A model generated the notes under the pieces. That model did no database searches, was not told the origin of the DNA, and was given only the letters and a program-made list of their open reading frames with translations. The translations under genes were made by a program, and so were the position numbers. 64,000 nt of DNA from Phoronis australis (Eukaryota; Phoronida; Phoronidae): positions 477,143 through 541,142 of the forward strand of contig NMRA01000274.1 of assembly GCA_002633005.1 (NCBI GenBank), given 5' to 3'. Shown one piece after another: positions 27,901 through 38,400 of the stretch (positions are counted from its first letter, which is position 1; each line of letters opens with the position of its first letter).

Positions 27901-30900
27901 AATTACCCTATCATCGCTGTGAGTGAGGGCACTTTGGAACACGTTTTCCCGAACAAGATCTTTCCAGCCAGCATCAAGTCCATCTTTTAGCATTCCCCCA
28001 GCTCTGGCTTGTTTCAAACAGGTTATCAGCGCCCCCAGATGGCTGTTGCTTAGACTACCACAGGTCAGTTGACTGACAATATGTTGCAAGGAAGCTGACT
28101 CTGTCTTCATTAAAACTGGTAACACGTGCTGCAATAAGTTGGGAAAAATACATTTTGGCCTCATCTGAATGCTAACAAGTCATAGCTGCATCCAAGCATA
28201 AATTATCTGTCACATTCGTTGCATACACCAATAAAATAATGAGTGAAGCGCTAAGACATGTCAGAGAATCTTTAACAACTGAGGTGCATGTCAATTTTAT
28301 TTATTTGCTTTCTGCTAGATTATTTGCTAAATTACTAAGAAAAATGAACTCCTTTCTTGACTGCTGAAAATTTAATGCAAATTACAAGCCACGGGACGGC
28401 TACTCAAATTACACCTCTCTTCCCATTATTAAAGCAAAGTCTCTACTGTTACATCACAAGTAGGTGGTTTACCTGAACAGTGTAGACCTTTTGTTCCCGG
28501 GTGCCATGGCAGAGTACATCCACCACGGGGTCAACCCAGGTCACTAGCCATTGCCTGCTCTCCCATTGGCCAGACATGATTCCATGCTCTCTGTCAGTTG
28601 ATGATAATTTATTGAAGAACAGGCTCATCTACAATGTCGATTAACAGTGAATACTTGCTCAAATACCAATTTTGATAACAATTAGCTGCTGTGCATTTGA
28701 TGATATTGGTTGAAAAAGGTTGGCTGGTCGATTATGAAACAGTAAACGAACAAAGTCTTTCTGAAACTGTTTTGAGGCAGTGATGAGGTACATCGTTTGT
28801 AGAATCTATTGGTCTATTTACACCGACCATACAACCATGTTCACTCTGCTAAGAACGCTGTAACACCTGATAATAACCGAAATGTCGTGCCAATGTAAAC
28901 AGGCTACAGACTGGTAAAAACAGATTAATAGATTTTACAAGTACTGTGATATTGTGCATGTTCATCAAACTCAAGATATTTGTCTTTTTGTGTTCTAGAA
29001 CCATCTTTTTTCATTATGTTCTACATCATTTGGAACCTTCAGAAAAATAAAAATGTTTTGAAAATCACACCTGTGTTCACCTGTAATAATTATCACTAAT
29101 TACTCCTAAAATCAAATTACTACCACCACTGTTACTTACATGATTGGCCAAGGTCTGGTCACCAATGTACGTCAATATGTCTCGAGGCAGGGAAGGCTGC
29201 ACCTCCAAGAACCAGGCAACCCCCAAGTGACCAACGAGGCAGCACAGTGGACCATACTTGCCTTTAGTTGACCAGCCAGACTCAAGCATTGACCGGGCTA
29301 GTGATCTTAGATAGCACGAGGTTTGGGGATCTGAATAAAGGAAGAAACATGCATATTTGAAGAACGTGCTATCTTGTGAATATACTGAAGATAGTTCGCT
29401 CAAGATTTTGCAAAGGGATACGCGACCTTACAAACCTTCAGTTCCGCAAACTCAACACACAGAAAAACACATCAGCACAGTCAAGAGTACAACAATTAAT
29501 TCATCAGCAATAAACTGTTTGTTCTTACCTTCTTTAGTCACAAGCAAGTGCATGTGAACAACATTCTCAAATATCTCTCTACACTGGTGCCTGATGGCAT
29601 CTACACTGTCTTGCCAGTGAGAATATATGTAGTCCAGTATTTTGCTGTTTACATCACCGCCTCCACTCAGGCGAGTCAATGTTGCATCGGATGAAGAGAT
29701 CTCCTTGATTAATGCACTACAACAGAAAACTTTATTTTGTAAACCTTCCTTGTATTGTTTGCATCAATTGAAATGTAGCTTTGAACTAAGACTGAGAAGT
29801 CATTATGATCACTGATTTCCAACCAACACCACAACCAATATCTGACTGGTTCATTTTGTAACAACCAACACTTCAACCAATGTCCGACTGGTTCATTTTC
29901 TAACAACCAACACTACAATCAATATCTGACTGGTTCATTTTCTAACAACCAACACTTTGAATCAATATCTGACTGGTTCATTTTCTAACAACCAACACTT
30001 TGATCAATATCTGACTCGTTCATTTTCAAATTTTCAGTCAAAAAGTGCAATAAATTACACCAGGTTAAACGAAAGAACAATCAAATCCTGCCTTTGGAAT
30101 ATTTTGCAATAACAAATGACATACCAAGCCTTATTTGTCCATAAAATGAGAAATCGGAATCCTGCTAGTTTAAGTGAAACGTCCGTCAATCTGAAATGCA
30201 AGAATAGGTGCGACACATGAAAAAGGTAATCAGGAAAAAATCATTTTCCTGTCATAACAGCTAATTCTGTTAACAGCAAAAACGATTGGTAATAATTATT
30301 ATGGTGGCAAAATTCCAATTATATAATGACTTAGACACCCAGTTTTGAACTTTCTTGTTAATTTGCCTTCATTCTCGGTCATACGGAAGACTAATTCTGA
30401 TGATGAGTTCGACTGCCACCCAGCCGCCATGACAGGTAATTTCGAGTAATTTTGTCTCAATACTTTAGGCTGTATGCACTTATAAACTACTTCCTTTTGC
30501 ATCGAACACTTTATTTTTGTTAAATAAATTTCATTAAGTAAAAAATCCATTTTGAAAGTCATTAAACAGCATAATTCAAACCAAAGAATAACAGTTGTTG
30601 ATTAAGCATTACAACTCTTAAGCAACACTCACAATCTACTGATCAACAGTGCTATATATGAAACACGGCTATTACTTTAGAAGATCCATTTTAAACACTG
30701 GTGAGTGCTGAATATCTTGATTTATATTTGCAATCTTAACAAAAAATTGAACCAAGCAAAAAATAAGTCAACACTCTTGTATTCTAAGTAACAATTATTA
30801 CTCTTACTCATATCTTATAAACACATTGAACTATAACAGAACATTCATATTGTTTTCTATGAATACTGTGACCAGAATAGAGCTAATACGTGTCTTGGTG

Positions 30901-33900
30901 AAATAAACCGCTTCATTCGTAGTTTACCTAATACTGTAAAGGTGGCTTGGTTTGCCCTGCCAATATAATGCTCAATACAACTACAACACAGTGTCTGGGC
31001 CATGCAACAAAACAACCGCACAGTGAACCTAAATCAACAACAAACAAGTTACCTTGGTAACCAACAACACCAGTCCTCAAACAAAATGCCGACTAATAAC
31101 CTGAAGCCAAGTTCTGAGCTGTCAAGCGATCCCAGAACTCCGCTGTAGAAACATATCAAGGAGCTGAGAGGTAAATCTCCACACGTGTTACCATACTCTA
31201 TAAATCGGCTGGTTACTGCTGTATTGCCCAGTTTACCCAAGATGGCTAGTATCTGAAAAAGTGAGACCGTAATGCTCGTTTTCACGACGTATGCACACAA
31301 TCACGAGGGCATTTTCCATTAGGGGAAATATACATTCATAAATAAGCCATCACACAACTGCAAATTTCCTACTAACAGATGGAAGTGAAAGTTTCTGTCA
31401 AAATAGCTTGATCCAAGCATTTTGTGTCTTCTATTACGGTTACGCAGAACCTAGTGTGCTATTATCCAAATATGTACAAAACTAAAAGTGAAAGAGAATA
31501 TCGTCAGAAACTAGAAAGCCTTTATATCAACAACCTGACAGTGAACAAAAATTTGTCAACTAAACTTAAGACCAAAAAGTACAGTTGGTTCTGGCTTTTT
31601 TTTTCTAAAAATCACTACAGTGGTACGGTATTTTTTTAAATGCTCACTTTTTCAAAAAAGAAAATCCCCCTGAACGAGCAAAATGATGCAGGATTTTTTA
31701 AATCTTCGCATGGCAAACCATGGTTTTCAAACCTCGATTATCCTTGGTTAAGTGCCTTTTTGCAGGTTTTCAATAAGAAACACGAGACCTTGACTGAAAC
31801 TGATGCGGGCAGGCATTCTTAGCCAGAAAACACAGGTCTCAAAATTAGTAGGGATAAGACCAGAACCAGCTTTGTTTGGCCTAATGGATACGAAAAATGT
31901 ACTTTGAAAAATTAATTTGAACTTAGAACAAAACATTATGGTTAAGTATCGAGAAACTTTCCCAGAAACCTGTTAAGAAGAGTTGCCCCAAAATGTTACA
32001 TGTCCACATATGAAAAGCAGTAGTTAAGGTAAATGAATACTTTCGTCACCAAATCTTTGATAGAATTACCAGCATGAAAATGATGCTTGGACATTTGTAG
32101 TCACATGGCCTTGTTTAAAAATTTGGAAATAATGGCAATTAGTATGTAAAGGAATCATTATCCTAGAAATGAAGGCATTCAGTGACATTAAGACTCATTT
32201 TTCGGACAAAACGAAAGCCTACATCAGACTCCAGGTGATTGCTGAATATCTTCACGACTAATGGCACGCACATTCCACATGCTGCTCTACAGTCCAGGAT
32301 GTAGGTTTCTGCAACAGAACCAATCAGACATGTAGGTATCAGTAAATCAACCAATCAGACATGCAGGTATCAGCAAAACAACCAATGAGACATGTAGATC
32401 TCTGTAAAACAACAGATACAATATGTAAGTTTCTGTAAAACAACCAATCAGACATATAGTCTCTATAAAACAACTAATCAGATATGTAGGTACCTGTAAA
32501 ACAACCAATCAGACAATCATGTACGCTTCTATAAAACAACCAATCAGACATGTGGGTCTCTGTGAAACAACCAATCAGACACGTAGATCTCTGTAAAGCA
32601 ACTAATCAGACACAAGCTGATATGAGTAAACGAAATAAATTACCATTATACCACTACACCAATATTTGTTTCCTCATCTCATGCTGTGAATAGCCTTTCA
32701 GCCAGTGGTTAGAACTAGGTAACAATGACAGAATATGTCGAAACATTTTTGCCTTTTTTGCTTTTATTGGCTTAGACATTTAGTATACGTCAATAGAACT
32801 ACACCGTAATTGTCGCTTCCACAGATGTGCATATAATTTTTAAAAATGTGTGTTTCATAGTATAGAAACTGTTTGAAAAGATAAACAAAACGTAGTTAAT
32901 TACCTTTTTATTAAATTATTTGATGGGCTAGCTCAACAAACAATTGAAATTGAGATTATATCCTAAAAACACAAACCAGAGCTTTAATAATCTAATGGTA
33001 AGTTTGTGCGAACGCCGAGTCATAGATCAGGGCTCCATTTCATGAAAATGACTCGAGACTTGATCCCACTTCACAACTGCTGAATAAAGTAATTATGAGC
33101 GTATCACAGTCTTGAAATAATTTACAGAAATTATCTGAAGTAACTAGTAGTTATGTTTATATTTTCAATTATTTTCCACAACTAGTTGTATGGAGCATAA
33201 GATCAAATTTCTGTCTTAAGTCACTTTTCACGAAACAAACTCCAAAAACTACACCTGAACCTGTTGTGACTGTCACTTATTGGCCAAGGAGTCTATGAGT
33301 CTTGCCACTGAAACGTTTCTGTAACCTGAATTAGAAGACTAACCATCAGCGAGTATTTCCCACAAACACTGCAGCATTTCTTTGGCCATCATCCAAGACT
33401 CGCCCTGATTGGTCTGAAGTTGAGGCATGCACTTCTGCATGAATTTAGCAGACGTCTGCAGCGTCATTAGACATTCAAGCATTATCTTGTTCTGTGACAT
33501 GGGGTTTTCAGCAAAGCTGGGAATATAAGGTAACAGACTCTGAACATGAACAGGTCCTTTGATCTGCAGGATTTCACACTGAGCCAAAGCATGACCTAAC
33601 GAAACCTTGAGACTTTCATTGAGACAAAGTATGCTGTGTTCCAACAATAAAACATCATATTTAAAAAAACCGAAACTTCAGTCAACACGTATTTCGAAAA
33701 TAGAAGAACTGGGAATTTAATTTATTTTTTTGATTTTTTTTATTCCTAGAACAACTTTAAATTGAAGGGGTCCTAGAAGTATCAAATAAAAATGAAATCA
33801 AGACAATGACTTTTAAATTTCAAGTTAAAATTCAAACACACATTTGAATTGTAACGCTACTATAGTCAACAACTTGCGGTTGAATCTGGTAAGAGGCTTT

Positions 33901-36562
33901 TTGGGGTGAAGACATTGCACCGAATAGAAAATACTCAAACCTTCACGAGTATTTACCCAGTTCCAACACAGCTTTGAAGTTGTTTGGTCAAGTAGTGGAA
34001 GACATCCCAGCCTGCTTGTTGAAGAACCATCTCCCCTGAAAATAAATGAGTGATCTTGTGAGTTGGAGGGCTCTGTAACTGAAGAGAATTTAATGAGAAT
34101 AGAAAAAGCAAGACTCTGTACCCGGGGCTAACCTTTTTACATGAATTACATGAAATCAAACTTGAAATTGATGTACCAATTCAACACAAGTGTCTATTAT
34201 TACAATATGTTCGAGTATATATTAATGACTTAATTGATCAAGTGTGCACTTGATAACCCCAGCATATATTAAGTCACAACTAAGAAGCAAAAACTTTGCC
34301 AAGTTACAAAAAGAAGAAATGAAGAAGCACATAACTTAAGGTATAAAAAAAATTATATTTTAAAATTATTTTTCATAAACCAAATGCCAAACTTGTCATT
34401 TCTCATTTTACAAAGATTGACTACTGTGCTGAAAATAATCAAAAAATTACCAAGTTGTTGTTTTATGATTATGTCGTGAAAGCTTCGCTTGTAATACACA
34501 AGTCAGAATAATGTTAAAATATATTTCGACAAAATAAAAATCCAGTTCTCTGTCATGTCATTGTACTGTTAAAACCTGATAAGCACAGCTGTGTGAAAAG
34601 CAAAATATTTCATATTTACACTCACAAATTGAAATATCTATCATTAAAGGTGTATTTGCATGCTCCTAACTATGTTAATGTATAGCAGGAACTAAACCAC
34701 AATGCTATTTGAACACCATCTACTCTAAACAAAGTGCAGTTGTATTCACTGACAACTTGTAAATAATTTACCTTTGCACTAATGATGCATCCTGGGGGTT
34801 AATAAAACTTGTATCACACAGTGTCACTCCCCAACACCACGTCATGATACTGACTGGACATGGTTGAGTGATTTACGACGGGTCATTTTCGACACAAGAC
34901 TCTTTCTTAAAAACCTTTGGAAATTTTCAACCTATTTCATATTCACATTGTCACTATACATTGTGTTCCTAATTAATTCGACCAAGCAATCTCAGAAATA
35001 ATGAATTAGCATGCAAGTTCCGCTTCAAAACCACCATATACATATTTCAAAGAACAGCGCGGGTCATGGAAACTTTACATCTAATACTATCAAGATAATT
35101 CTCACCAATCCGGAAGTTTTCCATCAGACCTGTAATAAGAGTAACCGAGCATTCTTCAGCGTCGACTGAATCGACGTGACGGCAAATTCTCTCCAACAAA
35201 AGCTGTAGTAAAGTATCCACTACAGCCTCATGCACACAGTGTGGACTGGCTTGGAGGCAACTGGAAACAAATAATCAAGTATTCTTCTAAATCCAAACAG
35301 CTGTTTGGTTTGTAATCCCTAACAGCTGATTGACCAAAGACTCATTTTCACAATTTCAAACTAATGTAACACAAAATCTGGGCTGGGTGGTATAAATCTA
35401 TGGATTTATACACAGGATATGTTTCATTGAACTTTTTACGGTTTGCAATTTTCGGAATATCCTTCACCTAGGCCGCCACCTGTTGGCTGGAAGTGTAGGT
35501 GGTATACATTCTTTGTTTTCATTGGTTGGTTTCACTCTGCTCTGGATGACTGGCAACCCACAATCCATTGTAATATGGACATAACTGTCTGAGTGTCTAC
35601 ATGTAAGAAGATATCAATGTTGTTATAGAATGCATAACTTGTAACCAGGTCCTGACATTCAGAAAAGGGTTCACCCTTCCCATATTCTGATTACACTCAG
35701 TTCTTGGCCAAGGAATAATAAAAAAATTTGTATGAACAAACACCTTACCTCTGATAGCAGTAGTGTGAAACGGCAAATGATGTTCTCATCATAGCCAACA
35801 AGGCTGTCATTGTGCTAATCACTGAGTCTAACAAAGAAAAGCTTTACATCAAAAACCCAATGTTTATAAAGCAACAAAACATCATTTCAGTGTTGATATA
35901 GCAGTGGTGGTGGCTTATTCACTGTGCTGTCGAATCTTTGACACTTTTTTCTCTTTTGCCTGATGGTGCTCTTACGTAAGAGCAAAATGTTGCATTTTTT
36001 TTGAAACGTGAAATATGAAGTTTCAGTAGTTGCATGTTCTTTCTTGAATACATTACACCAAAAGCGGTCATTGCTACACATTGCTAAAGTAAAACTGTTA
36101 GCATACCTAGCCAGTGCCCTCTGGTGGGCCGGGTGGTTACTGCAGCCTATATAACAAGAGCAGAGGGCTTCAATAGACAAAGATGATGACTCGGAGATAT
36201 CATGGGGAGACAATGACTTCAGTCTAGTAGCAATCTGTAAGCAAAGAATAGCCATTTTAATGAACAGAAGATCATTATATAGGGTTTAGTATGCTTTCAT
36301 AGTGTTCAGACACTTAATTTAGGTACTAGTAGAAAATCATTCCCAGAAAAAGAAAGCGACTAACATGTTCAGCACCAAAACAAAATCACTAAATTTCAAT
36401 AGACTCAACTAAATATAAAATATCAATTGAGGCATTGTGTTTTATATAATGATATTTGACTCACTTTCTTCAAAATGATCATTTGATCAGATCCTTTTGA
36501 AGCTTTCAGTAAACTGTAGACTAGCGCTGCTTCACTGTTTTCCCCACAGGTGTCACTACACA
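6982..36562 (-). CDS. THADA: THADA (tRNA 32-2'-O-methyltransferase partner; thyroid adenoma-associated homologue), 35 exons traced
   Basis: Armadillo/HEAT-type protein of the DUF2428/Trm732 family. Yeast Trm732 partners Trm7/FTSJ1 in 2'-O-methylating tRNA position 32; animal THADA also affects SERCA and thermogenesis. Exons in 5'-3' order: 36562-36465, 36234-36107, 35827-35749, 35260-35106, 34035-33957, 33633-33344, 32308-32223, 31252-31053, 29716-29529, 29330-29140, 28628-28473, 28128-27907, 27544-27389, 26438-26352, 25979-25832, 24381-24236, 23647-23522, 23004-22784, 21600-21458, 21132-20900, 20338-20229, 19733-19601, 18755-18636, 17792-17670, 16666-16575, 16165-16079, 15600-15469, 14746-14578, 14174-14097, 11417-10964, 10739-10618, 10205-10127, 9732-9570, 8636-8395, 7407-6982. 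They total about 1,887 codons (human ~1,950). Hallmarks are ESRHRGAFELAYAGFVKM (20.3 kb), LCATRRSAGVPFYIQ (19.6 kb) and MTGREFF (16.1 kb). Phases agree at all junctions except 36107/35827 and 14097/11417. The initiator exon is uncertain. Confidence 0.95.
7864..8320. mobile_element. Non-autonomous DNA transposon, copy 1 (12-bp TIR, 6-bp TSD)
   Basis: Element 7870-8314 (445 bp) begins CAGGGCTTGGAA and ends TTCCAAGCCCTG, a perfect 12-bp terminal inverted repeat. It is flanked by the 6-bp direct repeat AGCAAG at 7864-7869 and 8315-8320. A second, oppositely oriented copy lies at 18919-19423. The CAGGG terminus resembles hAT elements; a 6-bp target duplication is unusual for hAT but fits hAT6- or Dada-like families. 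A short open frame starts at 8112 (MAARVIVKRGDKYYRSA), perhaps the remnant of a transposase N-terminus. It lies in a THADA intron. Confidence 0.8.
11786..11856 (+). repeat. G-rich tract, potential G-quadruplex
   Basis: Repeated runs of four to six G separated by short loops, including two copies of GGAAGTTGGGGGGAGGTG, on the + strand. THADA is transcribed from the other strand, so its pre-mRNA would carry the C-rich complement and the G-run strand would be the one displaced least by transcription. The function is not known. Confidence 0.6.
11857..14090. other. THADA intron, no recognised gene
   Basis: A 2.2-kb piece of intron between the THADA exons at 14097 and 11417. The 12.35-13.70 kb part is locally richer in CG dinucleotides and ends with a GGCCGTCC...GGACGGCC inverted repeat near 13650-13670. 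That suggests an old insertion, but I could not find its ends. Confidence 0.3.
14905..15204. mobile_element. MITE family D, copy in THADA intron
   Basis: About 300 bp matching, in reverse orientation, the elements at 45937-46233, 47087-47383 and 48285-48545. The ends carry related inverted blocks: ...CCAAAGTATTCGGACAA at the left and TTGATTACTTTTGTCTTGTAC at the right. The interior includes the conserved TACCCAGAATTCCC block. No coding capacity is seen. Confidence 0.65.
15713..15795. repeat. Fragment of foldback repeat P
   Basis: Contains ATTCAGTGGA, GGTTCTCAAA and CGAGCACGTTAT blocks shared with the foldback element at 37626-37807 and the fragment at 19845-19910. Only one arm is left. Confidence 0.4.
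16826..17168. mobile_element. Long-inverted-repeat element, family F
   Basis: The left arm (16826-16940) and the reverse complement of the right arm (17065-17168) align over about 100 bp with small gaps. Shared blocks are AAGCTGCA..TTC.TCCTGTT, a GGCCTTTA-type stretch and a TATCTTACC..GATA..ATT stretch. Related arms recur at 21680-22005 and 23349-23468, all within THADA introns. No open frame is seen. Confidence 0.5.
18422..18503. repeat. 12-bp tandem repeat (about 7 copies)
   Basis: Near-perfect repeats of GTAGCACAGCAT, with the first unit reading ATAGCACAGCAT. The array is in a THADA intron and its copy number is likely polymorphic. Confidence 0.9.
18913..19429. mobile_element. Non-autonomous DNA transposon, copy 2 (12-bp TIR, 6-bp TSD)
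   Basis: Element 18919-19423 (505 bp) has the same terminal repeats CAGGGCTTGGAA/TTCCAAGCCCTG as the copy at 7870-8314 and a perfect 6-bp target duplication CAGGTA at 18913-18918 and 19424-19429. The interior matches copy 1 in reverse orientation. It sits in the THADA intron between the exons at 18755 and 19601. Confidence 0.8.
19845..19910. repeat. Fragment of foldback repeat P
   Basis: Short block with ACTGGTTCTCAAAATACGGG and CTCGTTATTTCAGACTAT, related to the arms of the element at 37626-37807 and to 15713-15795. It lies in a THADA intron. Confidence 0.35.
21680..22005. mobile_element. Long-inverted-repeat element, family F
   Basis: Both arms carry CTCTCATAAAATCAGTCTCAT-type sequence in opposite orientation: left near 21735-21770, right near 21925-21965. 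These are followed by TTCCTTACCA/TTCCTTCCCAG blocks. Interior is non-coding. Confidence 0.5.
23349..23468. repeat. Single arm of family F element
   Basis: About 120 bp with the family order CAGCTG..TTTCACCCTGTT, GAGGCCTTTTACTCTCATAA, TATTCCTTATCGCGGTAAGA, matching the arms at 16.8 and 21.7 kb. No opposing arm is found nearby. Confidence 0.4.
26929..27041. mobile_element. Short MITE with 17-bp perfect TIR
   Basis: A 113-bp unit starting TAGTTTGCACTTGATGA and ending with its exact reverse complement TCATCAAGTGCAAACTA. The outer TA on each side is compatible with a TA target duplication (Tc1/mariner-like). It has no coding potential and lies in a THADA intron. Confidence 0.65.
29818..30027. repeat. 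~45-bp minisatellite (4.5 copies)
   Basis: Diverged tandem units containing CAACCAACACT, AATCAATATCTGACTGG and TTCATTTTCTAAC. It lies in the THADA intron just upstream (5') of the exon ending at 29716. Confidence 0.85.
30212..30480. mobile_element. MITE family D, degenerate copy
   Basis: Interior blocks match the better copies at 45.9 and 47.1 kb: CTAATTCTGTTAACAGCAAA, GGTGGCAAAATTCCAATTA, and a right end with TTTTGTCTCAATACTTTAGG. The left terminal repeat is eroded. It is in a THADA intron. Confidence 0.55.
32301..32613 (-). repeat. 31-bp minisatellite that includes a THADA 3' splice site
   Basis: Ten head-to-tail units, mostly 31 bp (one 30, one 35). Read on the gene's - strand, each unit carries CTGAT (branch-point-like), a T-rich tract TTGGTTGTTTTACAG and then AAACCTAC. 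Unit 1 (32301-32331) contains the real acceptor and the first eight bases of the exon 32308-32223. Seven of the nine further units (units 4-10) keep the AG at the acceptor position; units 2 and 3 have lost it. Confidence 0.85.
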
Positions 36563-37203
36563 CTGAAAGGAATAAAAACCAAAGGTTGAAAGCCACAAAT
36601 AATCAACAATAAAATTCTATCATGGCACTGAGTAAACGTTTTCTCCCTCACCCACTCCCTCTAGCTAACTCTCAAATGTTACCACATACAAGAGTGCATC
36701 TGCCTAAAACATGCTAGCTTACAGTGAATTTGTCGATAATGGAGGTTGGTATTTGTTGGTGGGAGAAGTGCATGTCACAGATCATAAGAGTTCACTCTTG
36801 CCACAGACCATAGAGGTCCCTCCCACAAATTTATCGCTTGTAAAATTTTAATCTCTTGACTGATTTTCTCTTCAATGTTGCCATTCGAAAGACAAGGAAA
36901 ATATGTTTTACTTCACCAAGTAAGCTTTCCAAAAATACCACAAAATTTATATGGAAGTGTAAAATAATGTGAAAAACTGTCGAAAACGGGCGTGTTTACA
37001 CTATTACCTATAAAAACATACAATCGACTTTTTAAATACAAAGTCGAACAGTGAACACTATTTAAGTATATTCCTATGTCATGTAGATTCCAACATGGTT
37101 CAGAACAACATAGCCTTGGTGCAAAGCTGTATTATTATATATGTGAGTAAAAATTATGCACCATTCAATTTCTAACTCAATTCCTCCCAACGAAGATAGA
37201 ACG

Positions 37204-37252
37204 CAAACGATCGCATTATACACTGGAGGCACGTGTTTTGGATCTTGCCCAT
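37204..37252 (-). CDS. Possible THADA first coding exon (start codon)
   Basis: An ATG at 37252-37250 opens a short frame beginning MGKIQNTCLQC. Splicing at a weak GTT donor near 37204 would give the one-base phase that the exon at 36562 needs. Animal THADA proteins start about 30-40 residues before the block found in that exon, so the length fits. The donor is poor and sequence similarity is weak; another start further upstream is equally possible. Confidence 0.25.
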
Positions 37253-37625
37253 TTTTGCAAAACAACTTCTGTCTTCATGTTTACTTCCTGTTGTAATTTA
37301 AGCATGTTTGGTATTCGCCGACTGCTGGGGGTGGCAATGGATTCACAAAATAAACGGAACAGTTGCGAACCAAAGGTAGTAAATCTACGAAAACTGTTGG
37401 TAATTTAAAATTTGGAAGTTACCACAAATTTTGAAACAAATTTCGCCAGGATTTTGAGTTGGGGGGCAAGGCATTAGCCGCGATTTTGACCGTCAGACTT
37501 TCGCACACCCGAAGTCCAAATGGAATATGAGAGAATTTTAGGGGGGGGGGCATGGGCCCTTACTCCCCTCCCCCCTAAATCCGTCACTGCTCACAGCGGC
37601 GACTTCATGAAAGTCGTAATGTACT

Positions 37626-37807
37626 TACCTAGCCAGTAGACCTTAATAAGCTGGCACTGGTCAGATATACTGGATATAGCGGTCCCTGATTTTGAGAACC
37701 AGGCAATCACTGAATAACGAGCACCTTATTCAGTGGATGAAACTGACTCTCAAAAATAGGGACCACTATATCCGACCAGTTCCAGCTAGGTCTACCGGCT
37801 AGGTAGG
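37626..37807. mobile_element. Foldback element P (palindromic MITE)
   Basis: The left arm from TACCTAGCCAGTAGACCT and the right arm ending AGGTCTACCGGCTAGGTA are imperfect inverted repeats about 75-85 bp long, meeting around 37705-37720. Shared internal blocks are CTGGTCAGATATACTGGATA and GGTCCCTGATTTTGAGA. Fragments of the same family lie at 15.7 and 19.8 kb. Confidence 0.6.
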
Positions 37808-37866
37808 AACAACATGACTTCCATCCAATTCCACCATGTCCATAGAGTATACGACTATACGAGTAT

Positions 37867-38139
37867 CTATTCCACTTGCCTTTTCGGAGCGCTTCCTCCA
37901 AATTGCTGCAAATAATAATTTTTGCGTTGGAAATTTCCCTTTTTCTTTTCCCAGTCATTGTAATTAAAATAATATTCAATCACGTCCTCAATGTGATTAC
38001 GATCGAGTCCCGGAGTCCCGCGTAAACTCGAAATACTGGACCAATGTTTGACACACACACATTTGCAACAACTTCCACATGTGAACATCTGGGACTGTGC
38101 CATGGTAATGGTAAATTGGAACCTATTCCCAAAATGCAA
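37867..38139 (-). CDS. Unassigned Cys-rich open frame, possibly a transposon remnant
   Basis: A 90-codon frame with a likelier internal start at 38103 (MAQSQMFTCGSCCKCV). It has a Cys-rich start (CGSCCKC) followed by RGTPGLDRNHIEDVIEYYF and a Gln/Lys-rich tail. The PGL...IE.VIEYYF block reminds me of the N-terminal part of integrase-core proteins encoded by invertebrate transposons. This is from memory and unchecked. Alternatively it is a 5' exon of THADA; no donor with the phase needed by the exon at 36562 is obvious. Confidence 0.3.
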   Translation of the reverse strand: MHFGNRFQFTITMAQSQMFTCGSCCKCVCVKHWSSISSLRGTPGLDRNHIEDVIEYYFNYNDWEKKKGNFQRKNYYLQQFGGSAPKRQVE

Positions 38140-38400
38140 AATGATTTGCTTTTAACGGCTGTAACGAAGCAAATTTCAAATTAAAAGGTGGTGTTTTGCT
38201 TTCATGATTTTGTTTCTATTTTTGAATAACACTGGTGCTTGTTAAATCACAGTACATATTTTAAAACGTTTTCATTAAATTAGACATCTATTATCTCACC
38301 ACACGTAAATAAGAATCGAGAAAGTGATTTGACTTTTGAGTGCTATTCCTTACCAGTTGCAATTAATGCACTGGATTTCCTGGTAATAGCGTTCGAAAAC

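Larger units (their letters stand above)
37253..38400. promoter_or_regulatory. THADA-ARV1 divergent intergenic region
   Basis: About 1.1 kb separates the possible THADA start from the ARV1 start codon, so the two head-to-head genes may share a bidirectional promoter. The stretch also holds a poly(G) run near 37541-37550, a foldback element (37626-37807) and an open frame of unknown origin (37867-38139). I see no clear TATA box. Confidence 0.4.

Noticed and set aside
32301-32613. CRISPR-like array
   Set aside because: Units are contiguous without unique spacers, in a eukaryotic intron; it is a minisatellite. The same applies to 29818-30027 and 48127-48261.
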